Source: Bacillota bacterium
Lineage (GTDB): Bacteria; Bacillota; Clostridia; Lachnospirales; Lachnospiraceae
Reading direction: 5' to 3'
DNA: 24,515 nucleotides
Assembly (NCBI GenBank): GCA_023415655.1
Contig: JAEZKD010000025.1
Coordinates: forward strand, 1-24,515
Each line of letters opens with the position of its first letter. Position 1 is the first letter of the stretch. Below the pieces are notes generated by a model that was not told where the DNA came from, did no database searches, and saw only the letters and a list, made by a program, of their open reading frames with translations. Shown one piece after another: positions 7,024-14,418 of this stretch. The translations under genes were made by a program, and so were the position numbers.

Positions 7024-7089
7024 AATATCAGAGAAAATCTTCTCAGATAGGAGATAGAATATTCTCGGATATGAGATAAATTATTCTCG
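7024..7089 (+). repeat. Three tandem 22-bp repeats after the purine operon
   Basis: Units at 7024-7045, 7046-7067 and 7068-7089 are head to tail. Units two and three agree at 19 of 22 positions; unit one agrees with unit three at 16 of 22. Each has a GAGA...TCTC inner pairing, so each can fold as a tiny hairpin. They begin within 10 bases of the transformylase stop codon. Confidence 0.7.
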
Positions 7090-7105
7090 AATTACAGATA
7101 TATGG

Positions 7106-7226
7106 AAAGGTGCTGTAATATCATTCTCAATTGAAGCTTACGATAACAAACTTCTGTTCTAAATTCAACTGTACAGAAGTTTGTTATCATAAGTGCAAAA
7201 GAGAAGGCTAACACAGCACCTTTTTT
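7106..7226 (+). terminator. Long nested hairpin and T-tract ending the purine operon
   Basis: An outer stem AAAGGTGCTGT/ACAGCACCTTT (7106-7116 with 7213-7223) encloses a second long stem (7137-7157 with 7173-7193, 21 bp with one mismatch). The plus strand ends in TTTTTT (7221-7226), which touches the stop codon of the opposite-facing dedA gene. It probably terminates both convergent genes, more strongly on the plus strand. Confidence 0.75.
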
Positions 7227-7869
7227 AGGTCTTTTTATGATTCTGATCAGACTTGATATTCTTTTTATATTTTCTAATAACTAGATATGCAACGAAGGCA
7301 AGAGCAAGGCAAACAATGGAAAACAAAGCGATATGAGAATATTGCTTAAAATATGGCATTGCTGTCTCCCAAGCAGATCCGAGTGCAGAACCGATAGAAA
7401 CTAGGACGGTATTCCAAACCAAACTGCCAATGGTTGTTAGAAGTAAAAACTTTGGTAAGTTCATCTTAGCAAAGCCAGCAGGGATAGAGATGATACTTCG
7501 TACAATTGGAATGCAGCGACAAATCAAAACAGCCTTACTTTCATATTTGACAAACCATAGTTCTGCTTTATCAACAAACTCTGGCTTTAAATGCAATACT
7601 TTACCAAGCTTACCAGAGAATAATTTCTTTAGTCGATTGGCTTGAAAGATTCGACCTACTTCATATAATAAGATAGCACCAGCTAAGGAACCAAGAGTGG
7701 CAGCTAGGATGGTCCCTGGAATATTCAATGCTGTAGTAACAGTCAATGCACCACCAAGCAATAGAACTGCTTCGGATGGGATAGGTGGAAATGCATTCTC
7801 AATAAAGATAAGTAAAAAGATTCCTAGATAGCCATAGTTATCAACGATTTCAAGCATAATCTCTTGCAT
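7225..7869 (-). CDS. DedA family membrane protein
   Basis: The 214-residue polytopic protein has the DedA (PF09335) pattern. The N-terminal ENAFPPIPSE segment (residues 24-33) is the re-entrant acidic/proline motif. G-x-x-x-G-x-x-x-x-Y-x-x-G (60-72) follows, and CRCIPIVRS (117-125) carries the two conserved Arg, leading into PAGFAKM. Four or five hydrophobic segments are visible, the last at about 180-198. Family members are undecaprenyl-phosphate or phospholipid flippases and affect envelope integrity and pH tolerance; which lipid this one moves is unknown. The start is set by AAGGAG, 7 bases before ATG. Its own promoter lies at 7961-7989. Confidence 0.93.
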   Translation of the reverse strand: MQEIMLEIVDNYGYLGIFLLIFIENAFPPIPSEAVLLLGGALTVTTALNIPGTILAATLGSLAGAILLYEVGRIFQANRLKKLFSGKLGKVLHLKPEFVDKAELWFVKYESKAVLICRCIPIVRSIISIPAGFAKMNLPKFLLLTTIGSLVWNTVLVSIGSALGSAWETAMPYFKQYSHIALFSIVCLALAFVAYLVIRKYKKNIKSDQNHKKT

Positions 7870-7960
7870 TTGGATACTCCTTTATGTTGTGTTCCTTATT
7901 TTCTTACCTATTCGATGAAGGCTGAGAGGGAACGTTATTTGGAAAAAACCATATGCTCGT

Positions 7961-7989
7961 ATGATAACATAATAGGTATCATCTGTCAA
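7961..7989 (-). promoter_or_regulatory. Promoter of the dedA-family gene
   Basis: On the minus strand a perfect TTGACA (7984-7989), a 17-base spacer and TATCAT (7961-7966) are present, with TGT just before the -10 box (extended -10). Transcription should begin near 7954, giving an untranslated leader of about 85 bases. Confidence 0.75.
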
Positions 7990-8008
7990 AAAAGAGTAGT
8001 ATTTCATG

Positions 8009-8114
8009 GTAATAATGTAATTTTTTTCGTAAAATTCTTAATTTTTTTCGTAGGGATGAGTAAAAATTAACTAAAAACTAGATTTTGCCTAAAAAAAATA
8101 TAGTAATAATGTAA
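8009..8114 (+). repeat. Direct repeats upstream of the sugar-uptake promoter
   Basis: A 14-base unit TAATTTTTTTCGTA occurs at 8018-8031 and 8039-8052, exactly 21 bases (two helical turns) apart. A 12-base unit GTAATAATGTAA occurs at 8009-8020 and 8103-8114. These fill most of the region between the divergent dedA and binding-protein promoters. They may be protein-binding sites or simply AT-rich upstream DNA. Confidence 0.5.
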
Positions 8115-8122
8115 AATAATAC

Positions 8123-8151
8123 TTGAATATTTTTATTACATATGATATATT
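8123..8151 (+). promoter_or_regulatory. Promoter of the maltodextrin-type operon
   Basis: TTGAAT (8123-8128), a 17-base spacer and TATATT (8146-8151) with TGA immediately upstream (extended -10) are present. Transcription should start near 8158, directly before the operator cluster at 8166-8201. The leader to the first ATG is about 108 bases and includes a TTACCT/AGGTAA inverted repeat (8212-8217 with 8225-8230). Confidence 0.8.
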
Positions 8152-8165
8152 AGGAATAGAGTCAT

Positions 8166-8201
8166 TGGAAACGTTACCGATAACGTTACCGAGAACGTTT
8201 C
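8166..8201 (+). promoter_or_regulatory. Triple AACGTT operator (LacI-family and/or CcpA site)
   Basis: The palindrome AACGTT occurs at 8170-8175, 8182-8187 and 8194-8199 with a strict 12-base period. The whole block starts with GAAACGTT and ends with AACGTTTC, so it is also nearly palindromic overall. LacI-family operators are palindromes with a central CG, so a regulator such as that encoded at 13147 is the likely binder. The first site also matches the catabolite-responsive element consensus at 12 of 14 positions (8166-8179). It lies just after the predicted transcription start, a position suited to repression. Confidence 0.82.
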
Positions 8202-8265
8202 TGAGTAAGACTTACCTAGTCGACAGGTAACCACGAATCATGTTTATTAAGGGAGAGGTTAATCT

Positions 8266-9594
8266 ATGAAGAAAAAATTTTTAGCACTAACATTAGGCTT
8301 ATCCATGGTAGCCGCAGCTTTTTCTGGATGTGGTAAAAAAGAAGATGAAGCAGGAAAAGTGTATTATTTGAACTTTAAACCAGAAGTTGAATCTATCTGG
8401 AAAGAGATTGCACAAACTTATACAGAGGAAACAGGGGTTGAAGTAATCGTTAAGACTGCAGCAGCAGGTACTTATGAACAAACATTAAAGGCAGAAATCA
8501 CTAAGAGTGATGCTCCAACATTATTCCAGATCAATGGACCAGTTGGATATCAGAATTGGAAAGATTATACCTTAGATTTAAAAGATACGAAGCTTTATTC
8601 TTGGTTATTAGATAAGAGCCTTGCTGTTACTTCTGGTGAAGGTGTTTATGGTATCCCATATGTTGTTGAAGGATATGGTATTATCTATAACGATGCAATT
8701 ATGCAGAAATACTTTGCTTTAAGTGATAAAGCAGTTTCTATTTCTTCCACAGCTGAAATTAATAACTTTGATACATTAAAAGCAGTAGTAGAAGATATGC
8801 AAGCAAAGAAAGATGCTCTTGGTATCGAAGGTGTATTCGCTTCTACTTCCTTTGCACCAGGTGAAGATTGGAGATGGCAGACTCACTTAGCGAACTTACC
8901 AATCTATTATGAATTCAAAGATAAAGGTGTCGCTGATTCTGCAACTATTGATTTTACATATTCAGAAAATTTCAAGAATGTATTTGATCTATATACAAAT
9001 AACTCTGTAACAGAAAAAACACTTCTTGGTAGCAAGAGTGTAAATGACTCCATGGCTGAATTTGCTCTTGGTAAAGTAGCAATGGTTCAGAATGGTAACT
9101 GGGGCTGGGGACAGATCAGTGGTGTTGATGGTAACACAGTAACAGCTGAGAATGTTAAGTTCTTACCTATCTACACTGGTGTTGCTGGTGAAGAAAACCA
9201 AGGTCTTTGCACTGGTACAGAAAACTTCTTCTCTATCAACAGCAAAGCATCCAAAGCTGATCAGGAAGCTTCCATTGCATTTGTAGAATGGTTATTTAGC
9301 TCTGCAAAAGGTAAAGATTACGTTACAAACAAGTTAGGCTTTATTGCTCCATTCTCTACATTTGAGGATAATGAAAAACCAACTGATCCATTAGCTCAGG
9401 AAGTTATTAAATATATGGCTGATACAACAAAGACATCTGTAACTTGGAACTTTACTGCATTCCCAAGCCAGACCTTCAAAGATAACTTTGGCGCTTCCCT
9501 TCTTTCCTATGCACAGGATAAGATTACATGGGATGATGTAAAAGAAGCTGTTATCGCTGACTGGAAGACAGAAAAAGAAGCTACTGCTGAATAA
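8266..9594 (+). CDS. Sugar ABC transporter substrate-binding lipoprotein (maltodextrin type)
   Basis: 442 residues of the family 1 (MalE-like) extracellular solute-binding class. The signal peptide has MKKK, a hydrophobic core and the lipobox FSGC with lipidated Cys22, so the mature protein is anchored outside the membrane and feeds the permeases encoded downstream. The two-lobed pattern is evident: EIAQTYTEETGVEVIVKTA near the start of lobe one, GVYGIPYVVEGYGIIYN at the first hinge, and the aromatic-rich NGNWGWGQISG region in the ligand-binding half. Maltodextrin as ligand is inferred from the GH77 enzyme encoded in the same operon. ATG follows GGGAGAGG. It is the first gene of the operon and is followed by a hairpin at 9612-9644. 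Confidence 0.92.
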   Translation: MKKKFLALTLGLSMVAAAFSGCGKKEDEAGKVYYLNFKPEVESIWKEIAQTYTEETGVEVIVKTAAAGTYEQTLKAEITKSDAPTLFQINGPVGYQNWKDYTLDLKDTKLYSWLLDKSLAVTSGEGVYGIPYVVEGYGIIYNDAIMQKYFALSDKAVSISSTAEINNFDTLKAVVEDMQAKKDALGIEGVFASTSFAPGEDWRWQTHLANLPIYYEFKDKGVADSATIDFTYSENFKNVFDLYTNNSVTEKTLLGSKSVNDSMAEFALGKVAMVQNGNWGWGQISGVDGNTVTAENVKFLPIYTGVAGEENQGLCTGTENFFSINSKASKADQEASIAFVEWLFSSAKGKDYVTNKLGFIAPFSTFEDNEKPTDPLAQEVIKYMADTTKTSVTWNFTAFPSQTFKDNFGASLLSYAQDKITWDDVKEAVIADWKTEKEATAE

Positions 9595-9611
9595 GCATTA
9601 GTGGTTATTGG

Positions 9612-9644
9612 ATGAGGGTGATGCGACAATCGTTTCACCCTCAT
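9612..9644 (+). terminator. Intra-operon hairpin after the binding-protein gene
   Basis: A perfect 10-bp stem, ATGAGGGTGA/TCACCCTCAT, has a 13-base loop and no T-tract after it. Such hairpins after binding-protein genes commonly protect the upstream mRNA or reduce read-through, so the binding protein is made in excess over the permeases. Full termination is unlikely. Confidence 0.55.
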
Positions 9645-9696
9645 TTGAGGTTTAAATATGACTAGGTTATTTAGATAGTAAAAAACATGGAACTAA

Positions 9697-9776
9697 ATTG
9701 ATGCACGACAAAAAGCGTGTCGGCGCAGCGAGGTGCGCACGTTAACATCGTGTGCGCTGAATTTCCGGATTTTTAT
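9697..9776 (+). repeat. GC-rich, palindrome-rich block between binding-protein and permease genes
   Basis: Within an AT-rich gap of 217 bases lies a GC-rich block with short self-complementary arms: CGACA/TGTCG (around 9707-9726), CAGCG/CGCTG and GCGCAC/GTGCGC around a GTTAAC palindrome. Its composition differs sharply from its surroundings, as expected of a small dispersed repeat or a structured RNA element. I cannot test for other copies from this window. Confidence 0.45.
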
Positions 9777-9811
9777 GACTCATTTTTATCAAGTAGATAC
9801 GAGGTGACGAC

Positions 9812-10654
9812 ATGCAAAAAACAATGAAGAAGTATTTTCCTATCTTTGTTTTACCAACATTAATTGCATTTACAATTGCATTTCTTATACCATTTGTAAT
9901 GGGTATTTATCTAAGTTTTACGAAATTTACAACGGTATCGAATGCAAAATGGGTTGGGTTTTCAAATTATATCAAAGCATTTTCTAACAGTGAGTTTATT
10001 GATGCATTTTCATTTACTTTTAGATTTACTATTGTTTCGGTGTTGACAATTAATGTGCTTGCCTTTGCACTGGCATTGTTGTTAACAAAAGGGTTAAAAG
10101 GAACAAATCTATTTCGTACCGTATTCTTTATGCCAAATTTAATTGGTGGTATTGTATTGGGTTATATTTGGCAATTAATTATTAATGGTGTTCTTGCAAA
10201 GTATGGCTTTGATATTACATATGATGCAAAATTTGGTTTCTGGGGACTTGTAATTCTTATGAATTGGCAGCTCATCGGTTATATGATGGTTTTATACATT
10301 GCGGGTATTCAAAATATCCCAACGGAATTAATAGAAGCTGCAAAGATAGATGGGGCTAAGGGACGACAGATCTTATCAAAGATTACCTTACCACTTGTGA
10401 TGCCTTCCATTACCATTTGTACGTTTTTAACATTAACGAATTCCTTTAAGCTATATGACCAAAATCTTGCATTGACTGCAGGTAAGCCAGGAAGAGAAAC
10501 AGCAATGCTTGCTTTGGATATTAGTAACACATTCTATAATCGTAACGGTTGGGAAGGTGTAGGTCAGGCGAAGGCAGTTATGTTTTTCCTTATGGTAGCA
10601 GTTATTGCGTTAGCACAATTAGCAATCACAAGACGTAAGGAGGTAGAACATTAA
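9812..10654 (+). CDS. Sugar ABC transporter permease, MalF-like
   Basis: The inner-membrane subunit has 280 residues and about six transmembrane helices, starting with one at about 9-31. The cytoplasmic EAA loop that docks the ATPase is at about 174-199, with Glu175-Ala-Ala, Gly181 and the closing LPLVMP. It lacks the long periplasmic insert of enterobacterial MalF, as is normal in Firmicutes. ATG follows GAGGTG. The stop codon overlaps the start of the second permease (TAATG at 10652-10656), so the two are translationally coupled. With the second permease it forms the heterodimeric channel for the sugar delivered by the lipoprotein encoded at 8266. Confidence 0.93.
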   Translation: MQKTMKKYFPIFVLPTLIAFTIAFLIPFVMGIYLSFTKFTTVSNAKWVGFSNYIKAFSNSEFIDAFSFTFRFTIVSVLTINVLAFALALLLTKGLKGTNLFRTVFFMPNLIGGIVLGYIWQLIINGVLAKYGFDITYDAKFGFWGLVILMNWQLIGYMMVLYIAGIQNIPTELIEAAKIDGAKGRQILSKITLPLVMPSITICTFLTLTNSFKLYDQNLALTAGKPGRETAMLALDISNTFYNRNGWEGVGQAKAVMFFLMVAVIALAQLAITRRKEVEH

Positions 10655-11517
10655 TGAAAAAGAAAGTCGGCTATCATGAAAAAGAAACAATGGCAGCTTG
10701 GAAACGTGTCACATTGACTATTATTTTATCAATCTTATCCGTTGTGTTCATGCTTCCAATTTTTATCGTATTTATTAATTCCTTTAAGGGAAAATTCTTT
10801 ATTAGTGAAACACCATTCGAATTACCGAATGTAGAAACATTTGTAGGATTTACGAACTATATTGATGGGGTTGCAAAAACTGGCTTAATCAAAGCATTTC
10901 AATGGTCCTTTCTGATTACTATTTTTTCGGTTGTAGTTATTGTAATCTTTACTGCAATGACAGCGTGGTACATTGATCGTGTAAAATCAAAGATTACCAG
11001 TGGATTATATTATCTATTTGTATTCTCCATGATTGTACCATTCCAGATGGTTATGTTTACAATGACAAAAGTTGCTGATAGCTTAGGTCTTACGAATCCA
11101 GGTGGAATCATCATTATTTATTTAGGATTTGGTGCTGGTCTTTCTGTATTTACGTTCTGTGGTTTCATTAAATCCATTCCGCTTGCGATGGAGGAAGCAG
11201 CTATGATTGATGGCTGTAATCCAATACAGACATTTACACGTATTGTATTTCCTATGTTAAAGCCAACAGCAATTACAGTTGCGATTTTGAATACAATGTG
11301 GATTTGGAACGATTACTTACTTCCAAGTTTAATTCTTGATACAGAATACAGTACAATACCGATGGCAGTTCAGTCACTCAAAGGTGGTTATGGTTCCATT
11401 GATATGGGCGCGATGATGGCGATGTTAGTATTAGCAATCGTACCAATTATCATATTCTACCTTTGCTGTCAGAAATATATTATTAAAGGTATTGCTGCAG
11501 GTGCAGTGAAGGGATAA
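10654..11517 (+). CDS. Sugar ABC transporter permease, MalG-like
   Basis: 287 residues with about six transmembrane helices. The EAA loop is at about 180-204 (EEAAMIDG, then IVFPMLKP), and IWNDYLLP (about 217-224) is the MalG-family segment next to it. It pairs with the MalF-like subunit in the membrane. The start overlaps the previous stop by one base and follows AAGGAGGT. Its own stop overlaps the ATG at 11517 in the same TAATG way, which ties the glucanotransferase gene into the operon. No ATPase gene accompanies the permeases, so a shared MsmK/UgpC-type ATPase encoded elsewhere is presumably used. Confidence 0.93.
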   Translation: MKKKVGYHEKETMAAWKRVTLTIILSILSVVFMLPIFIVFINSFKGKFFISETPFELPNVETFVGFTNYIDGVAKTGLIKAFQWSFLITIFSVVVIVIFTAMTAWYIDRVKSKITSGLYYLFVFSMIVPFQMVMFTMTKVADSLGLTNPGGIIIIYLGFGAGLSVFTFCGFIKSIPLAMEEAAMIDGCNPIQTFTRIVFPMLKPTAITVAILNTMWIWNDYLLPSLILDTEYSTIPMAVQSLKGGYGSIDMGAMMAMLVLAIVPIIIFYLCCQKYIIKGIAAGAVKG

Positions 11518-11531
11518 TGGGGGTAAGATAC

Positions 11532-13007
11532 ATGAGAAAGTGTGGCGTTTTAATGCCGGTATTTAGTTTACCATCTCGATATGGTATTGGCTGTTTTTCA
11601 AAGGAAGCATATGAGTTTGTAGATCGATTAAAAGCAGCGGGACAAAAATATTGGCAGATTCTCCCTTTGGGACCGACTAGTTATGGAGATTCTCCATATC
11701 AATCTTTTTCGGCATATGCAGGGAATCCATATTTTATAGATTTAGATCAGCTGAAAGAGGAAGGACTATTAGATTCTCAGGATTGTGAGCTGGTGACATT
11801 AGAGAATGATGCTGAACGTATTGATTACGCTCGTTTATATCATACAAGATTTCATGTCTTAAAAAGAGCATTTTATAAATTCAACAAAGAGGATTCGAAT
11901 TATCAGAACTTTCTAGCTGCGAATAGGGAGTGGCTTGAGGACTATTCACTATTTATGGCGCTAAAGGATAAGTTTGAGGGGAAAAGCTGGAGTGAATGGG
12001 AATATTCCATTAAAAATCGTGAGGAAGCAGCCTTACATTACTATCAAAACGAATTAAGAGAAGAAATCGAATTTTATTCCTTTATTCAATTTAAGTTTAA
12101 GGAGCAATGGAATCAATTAAAAACTTATGCCAATGATCAAGGAATTCAGATTATTGGTGATATACCAATCTATGTGGCATTTGATAGTGCAGATAGTTGG
12201 GCAAATAAGGAGTTGTTCCAGTTTAATGAGGATGGTCTTCCAAGTGCAGTAGCTGGTTGTCCACCGGATGCTTTTGCAAAGACTGGACAATTATGGGGGA
12301 ATCCACTTTATCGATGGGAGTATCATAAAGATACTGATTACGATTGGTGGACTAAGCGTATCGCATATTGTTTTCAATTATATGATGTTGTTCGTGTGGA
12401 TCATTTCCGTGGTTTCGATGAGTATTATTCCATTCCATATGGGGAAGAAACTGCAGAGAATGGTTGTTGGAAAGCAGGACCAGGATTTGAGATTTTTGAA
12501 ACAATGTTCCGTAAATTAGGAAAATTAGAAATTATCGCAGAGGACCTTGGTTATTTAACAGAAAGTGTTATCGAACTTGTTAAGAAGACAGGGTATCCTG
12601 GAATGAAGATTTTGCAATTTGCCTTTGATTCGAGAGAAGAAAGTGATTATCTTCCACATAATTATGAGCATAATTGTGTAGTATATCCAGGAACTCATGA
12701 CAATGATACTATAATGGGGTGGTATCAGTCACTGAAAAAAGAAGACAAAGACTTAGCAATCCGTTATGTTGGACTTGATGGGGTTGATGAGGTAGAGATT
12801 CCATGGTATTTTATACGACTTGCAATGCAAAGTGTAGCTGATTTTTGCATTATTTCAATGCAAGATTATCTTGGTTTAGGTAGCGAAGCAAGAATTAATA
12901 TACCTTCTACAGTCGGAGATAATTGGAGATGGAGAATGAGTTTAGAAGACTTTGATTCATCACTTTGTGAGAAAATAAAATTAATGACGGAGACATATTG
13001 TAGATAG
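11532..13007 (+). CDS. malQ: 4-alpha-glucanotransferase (GH77, amylomaltase)
   Basis: A cytosolic GH77 enzyme that transfers alpha-1,4-glucan segments between maltodextrins, releasing glucose and longer chains for further breakdown. From the ATG at 11532 it has 491 residues. Catalytic residues are readable: nucleophile Asp290 (VRVDHFRG), acid/base Glu337 (AEDLG) and the transition-state Asp390 (GTHDND). Also typical are WQILPLGPTSYGDSPYQSFS near the N-terminus and AGCPPDAF. An in-frame ATG at 11517 overlaps the permease stop. I prefer 11532 because the family usually begins M-R-x-S/C-G-x-L-x-P and GGGGGT precedes it, but 11517 remains possible. As last gene of the uptake operon it shows that the imported sugar is probably maltodextrin. 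Confidence 0.95.
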   Translation: MRKCGVLMPVFSLPSRYGIGCFSKEAYEFVDRLKAAGQKYWQILPLGPTSYGDSPYQSFSAYAGNPYFIDLDQLKEEGLLDSQDCELVTLENDAERIDYARLYHTRFHVLKRAFYKFNKEDSNYQNFLAANREWLEDYSLFMALKDKFEGKSWSEWEYSIKNREEAALHYYQNELREEIEFYSFIQFKFKEQWNQLKTYANDQGIQIIGDIPIYVAFDSADSWANKELFQFNEDGLPSAVAGCPPDAFAKTGQLWGNPLYRWEYHKDTDYDWWTKRIAYCFQLYDVVRVDHFRGFDEYYSIPYGEETAENGCWKAGPGFEIFETMFRKLGKLEIIAEDLGYLTESVIELVKKTGYPGMKILQFAFDSREESDYLPHNYEHNCVVYPGTHDNDTIMGWYQSLKKEDKDLAIRYVGLDGVDEVEIPWYFIRLAMQSVADFCIISMQDYLGLGSEARINIPSTVGDNWRWRMSLEDFDSSLCEKIKLMTETYCR

Positions 13008-13008
13008 C

Positions 13009-13037
13009 TTGTACTTTATGTCAGATATTGTTATAAT
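13009..13037 (+). promoter_or_regulatory. Possible separate promoter of the LacI-type regulator gene
   Basis: A perfect -10 TATAAT (13032-13037) lies 17 bases after a weak -35 TTGTAC (13009-13014), just after the glucanotransferase stop. This would allow the regulator to be made independently of the operon. No AACGTT site is seen here, so there is no sign of autorepression. Confidence 0.45.
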
Positions 13038-13146
13038 ACCATAGAATAGTTAGATGACTTCATCAGTGGAATAGGAGTTATCGAGTCTCAACTGTATCTT
13101 TTGAGAGAAGTATTTCTTATCATGGTGGAAATAAGAGGTAACATCA

Positions 13147-14184
13147 ATGGAATCTATAACAATTAAAGACATTGCACGCATATGTGGGGTTGGAGTTAGT
13201 ACTGTTTCAAGAGCAATCAATAATCATCCAGATATTAATCCAGAGACAAAAATGATGATTATGTCGACCATCAAGGAACATCATTATATCCCAAATAATA
13301 GTGCAAGAAATCTAAAACGTATTGATGCGAAAGTAATTGCAGTGTTAATCAAAGGTATTACCAATCCGTTCTTTACTAATGTAATGCGGGGCTTAGAACG
13401 TGAAATAAAGAAGAAGAAATATTCTATGGTGCTTCATCAGGTAGATGATTCAGAAAATGAAGTATCCGTTGCACTTGAACTAATAAAAGAGAAAAGACTT
13501 CGAGGGATAGTATTCCTTGGAGGATACTTTTCTCATACGGAAGAAGAATTAAGTCAACTACATGTTCCCTTTGTTTTAAGTACGATTGATGTTATCGGGA
13601 AGGTGAAAAAGGAAATCTATTCATCAGTTACAGTAGATGACTTTGCAGAAAGCTATAAGATGGTTAGTTATCTATGCGAGCTTGGGCATAAGGATATTGC
13701 AATTATCACAACTGGGGAAAATGACAAAAGTATTGGTAAGCTACGTTTAGATGGTTATAAAAAAGCGCTGAGTGATCATGATATCTCTTTTAATAAGCAA
13801 TTATTAATACCTATGGATGATACCGAACCACAGTATTCTCTGGGGTGTGGATATCATGTGATGCAACGGTTCTTACAAAAAGAGATCCCTTGTAGTGCAG
13901 TGTTCGCAATTTCAGATGAACTTGCGATTGGTGCTTCAAGAGCAATTATGGAATCTGGTAGGAAAATACCAGAAGATATTAGTATTGCTGGATTTGACGG
14001 AATCGATATGGCGAAGTATTATAATCCTTCCATTACTACGATTCAACAACCAATTGATGAGATTGCGCACGAATCAATTGAAATCTTATTTCATGCGATT
14101 AAAGATAAAGAGGCTCATCAACATATTACCTTCGAAGGAAAATTAATTGTTGGAGAATCTACCTCTTGTCCGAAAATTAAATAG
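13147..14184 (+). CDS. LacI/GalR-family transcriptional regulator
   Basis: 345 residues. The N-terminal helix-turn-helix spans residues 4-23 with the classic recognition helix VSTVSRA (17-23), followed by NNHPDI and the minor-groove hinge region SARNLKR (52-58). Residues about 64-345 form the periplasmic-binding-protein-like sensor and dimer domain: IAVLIKGITNPFF, then GIVFLGG, and the late FAISDELAIGASRA, ISIAGFDGID and TTIQQP. The ATG follows AGAGGT. Directly downstream of the uptake operon, it most likely represses that operon through the triple AACGTT operator at 8166-8201 and is released by a maltose-type effector. That link is inference from position and operator type. Confidence 0.93.
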   Translation: MESITIKDIARICGVGVSTVSRAINNHPDINPETKMMIMSTIKEHHYIPNNSARNLKRIDAKVIAVLIKGITNPFFTNVMRGLEREIKKKKYSMVLHQVDDSENEVSVALELIKEKRLRGIVFLGGYFSHTEEELSQLHVPFVLSTIDVIGKVKKEIYSSVTVDDFAESYKMVSYLCELGHKDIAIITTGENDKSIGKLRLDGYKKALSDHDISFNKQLLIPMDDTEPQYSLGCGYHVMQRFLQKEIPCSAVFAISDELAIGASRAIMESGRKIPEDISIAGFDGIDMAKYYNPSITTIQQPIDEIAHESIEILFHAIKDKEAHQHITFEGKLIVGESTSCPKIK

Positions 14185-14192
14185 ATGGAAAG

Positions 14193-14228
14193 AAAAGGTA
14201 TTAGGAGATTTCTCCTAATACCTTTTTT
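14193..14228 (+). terminator. Rho-independent terminator after the LacI-type gene
   Basis: A perfect 15-bp stem (14193-14207 with 14212-14226) has a 4-base loop and ends in TTTTTT (14223-14228). It begins 8 bases after the stop codon and closes the maltodextrin region. Confidence 0.9.
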
Positions 14229-14263
14229 ATTCATAGGAAACGGCGTTTCCTATGAATAAAAAA
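14223..14263 (-). terminator. Second perfect palindrome sharing the T-tract
   Basis: A perfect 19-bp inverted repeat (14223-14241 with 14245-14263) surrounds a 3-base GGC loop. Its left arm begins with the same six T that serve as the T-tract of the preceding terminator, so the two hairpins exclude each other. Because its ends are T6 and A6, on the minus strand it also looks like a terminator, although no minus-strand gene lies upstream of it. Confidence 0.6.
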
Positions 14264-14287
14264 AGCTCTAAATAACAGGGCAACAAT

Positions 14288-14317
14288 GCACACTCGGGGG
14301 GAGTGTGCAAAGCACAC
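14288..14317 (+). repeat. Three-arm alternating palindrome (GCACAC/GTGTGC/GCACAC)
   Basis: GCACACTC (14288-14295) pairs with GAGTGTGC (14301-14308) over a loop of five G. The same GTGTGC can instead pair with GCACAC at 14312-14317 over a 3-base loop. The segment lies upstream of the promoter predicted at 14419-14447, so it is more likely DNA-level or a repeat remnant than part of the chemoreceptor mRNA. Confidence 0.5.
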
Positions 14318-14418
14318 TTTGTTCTTGTCACGAAAGCGCAACTCTTTGCTCATAGATCGGGAGGTATAACAGATTTTACATAATTTTCGGGGAAAATGTA
14401 ACAAATTACACAAAAAGA

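Noticed and set aside
7864..8070. 68-codon plus-strand frame between dedA and the uptake operon
   Set aside because: No ribosome binding site, overlaps the dedA promoter and direct repeats, composition not protein-like.
14231..14413. 60-codon minus-strand frame
   Set aside because: It crosses palindromes and has no ribosome binding site or recognisable product.
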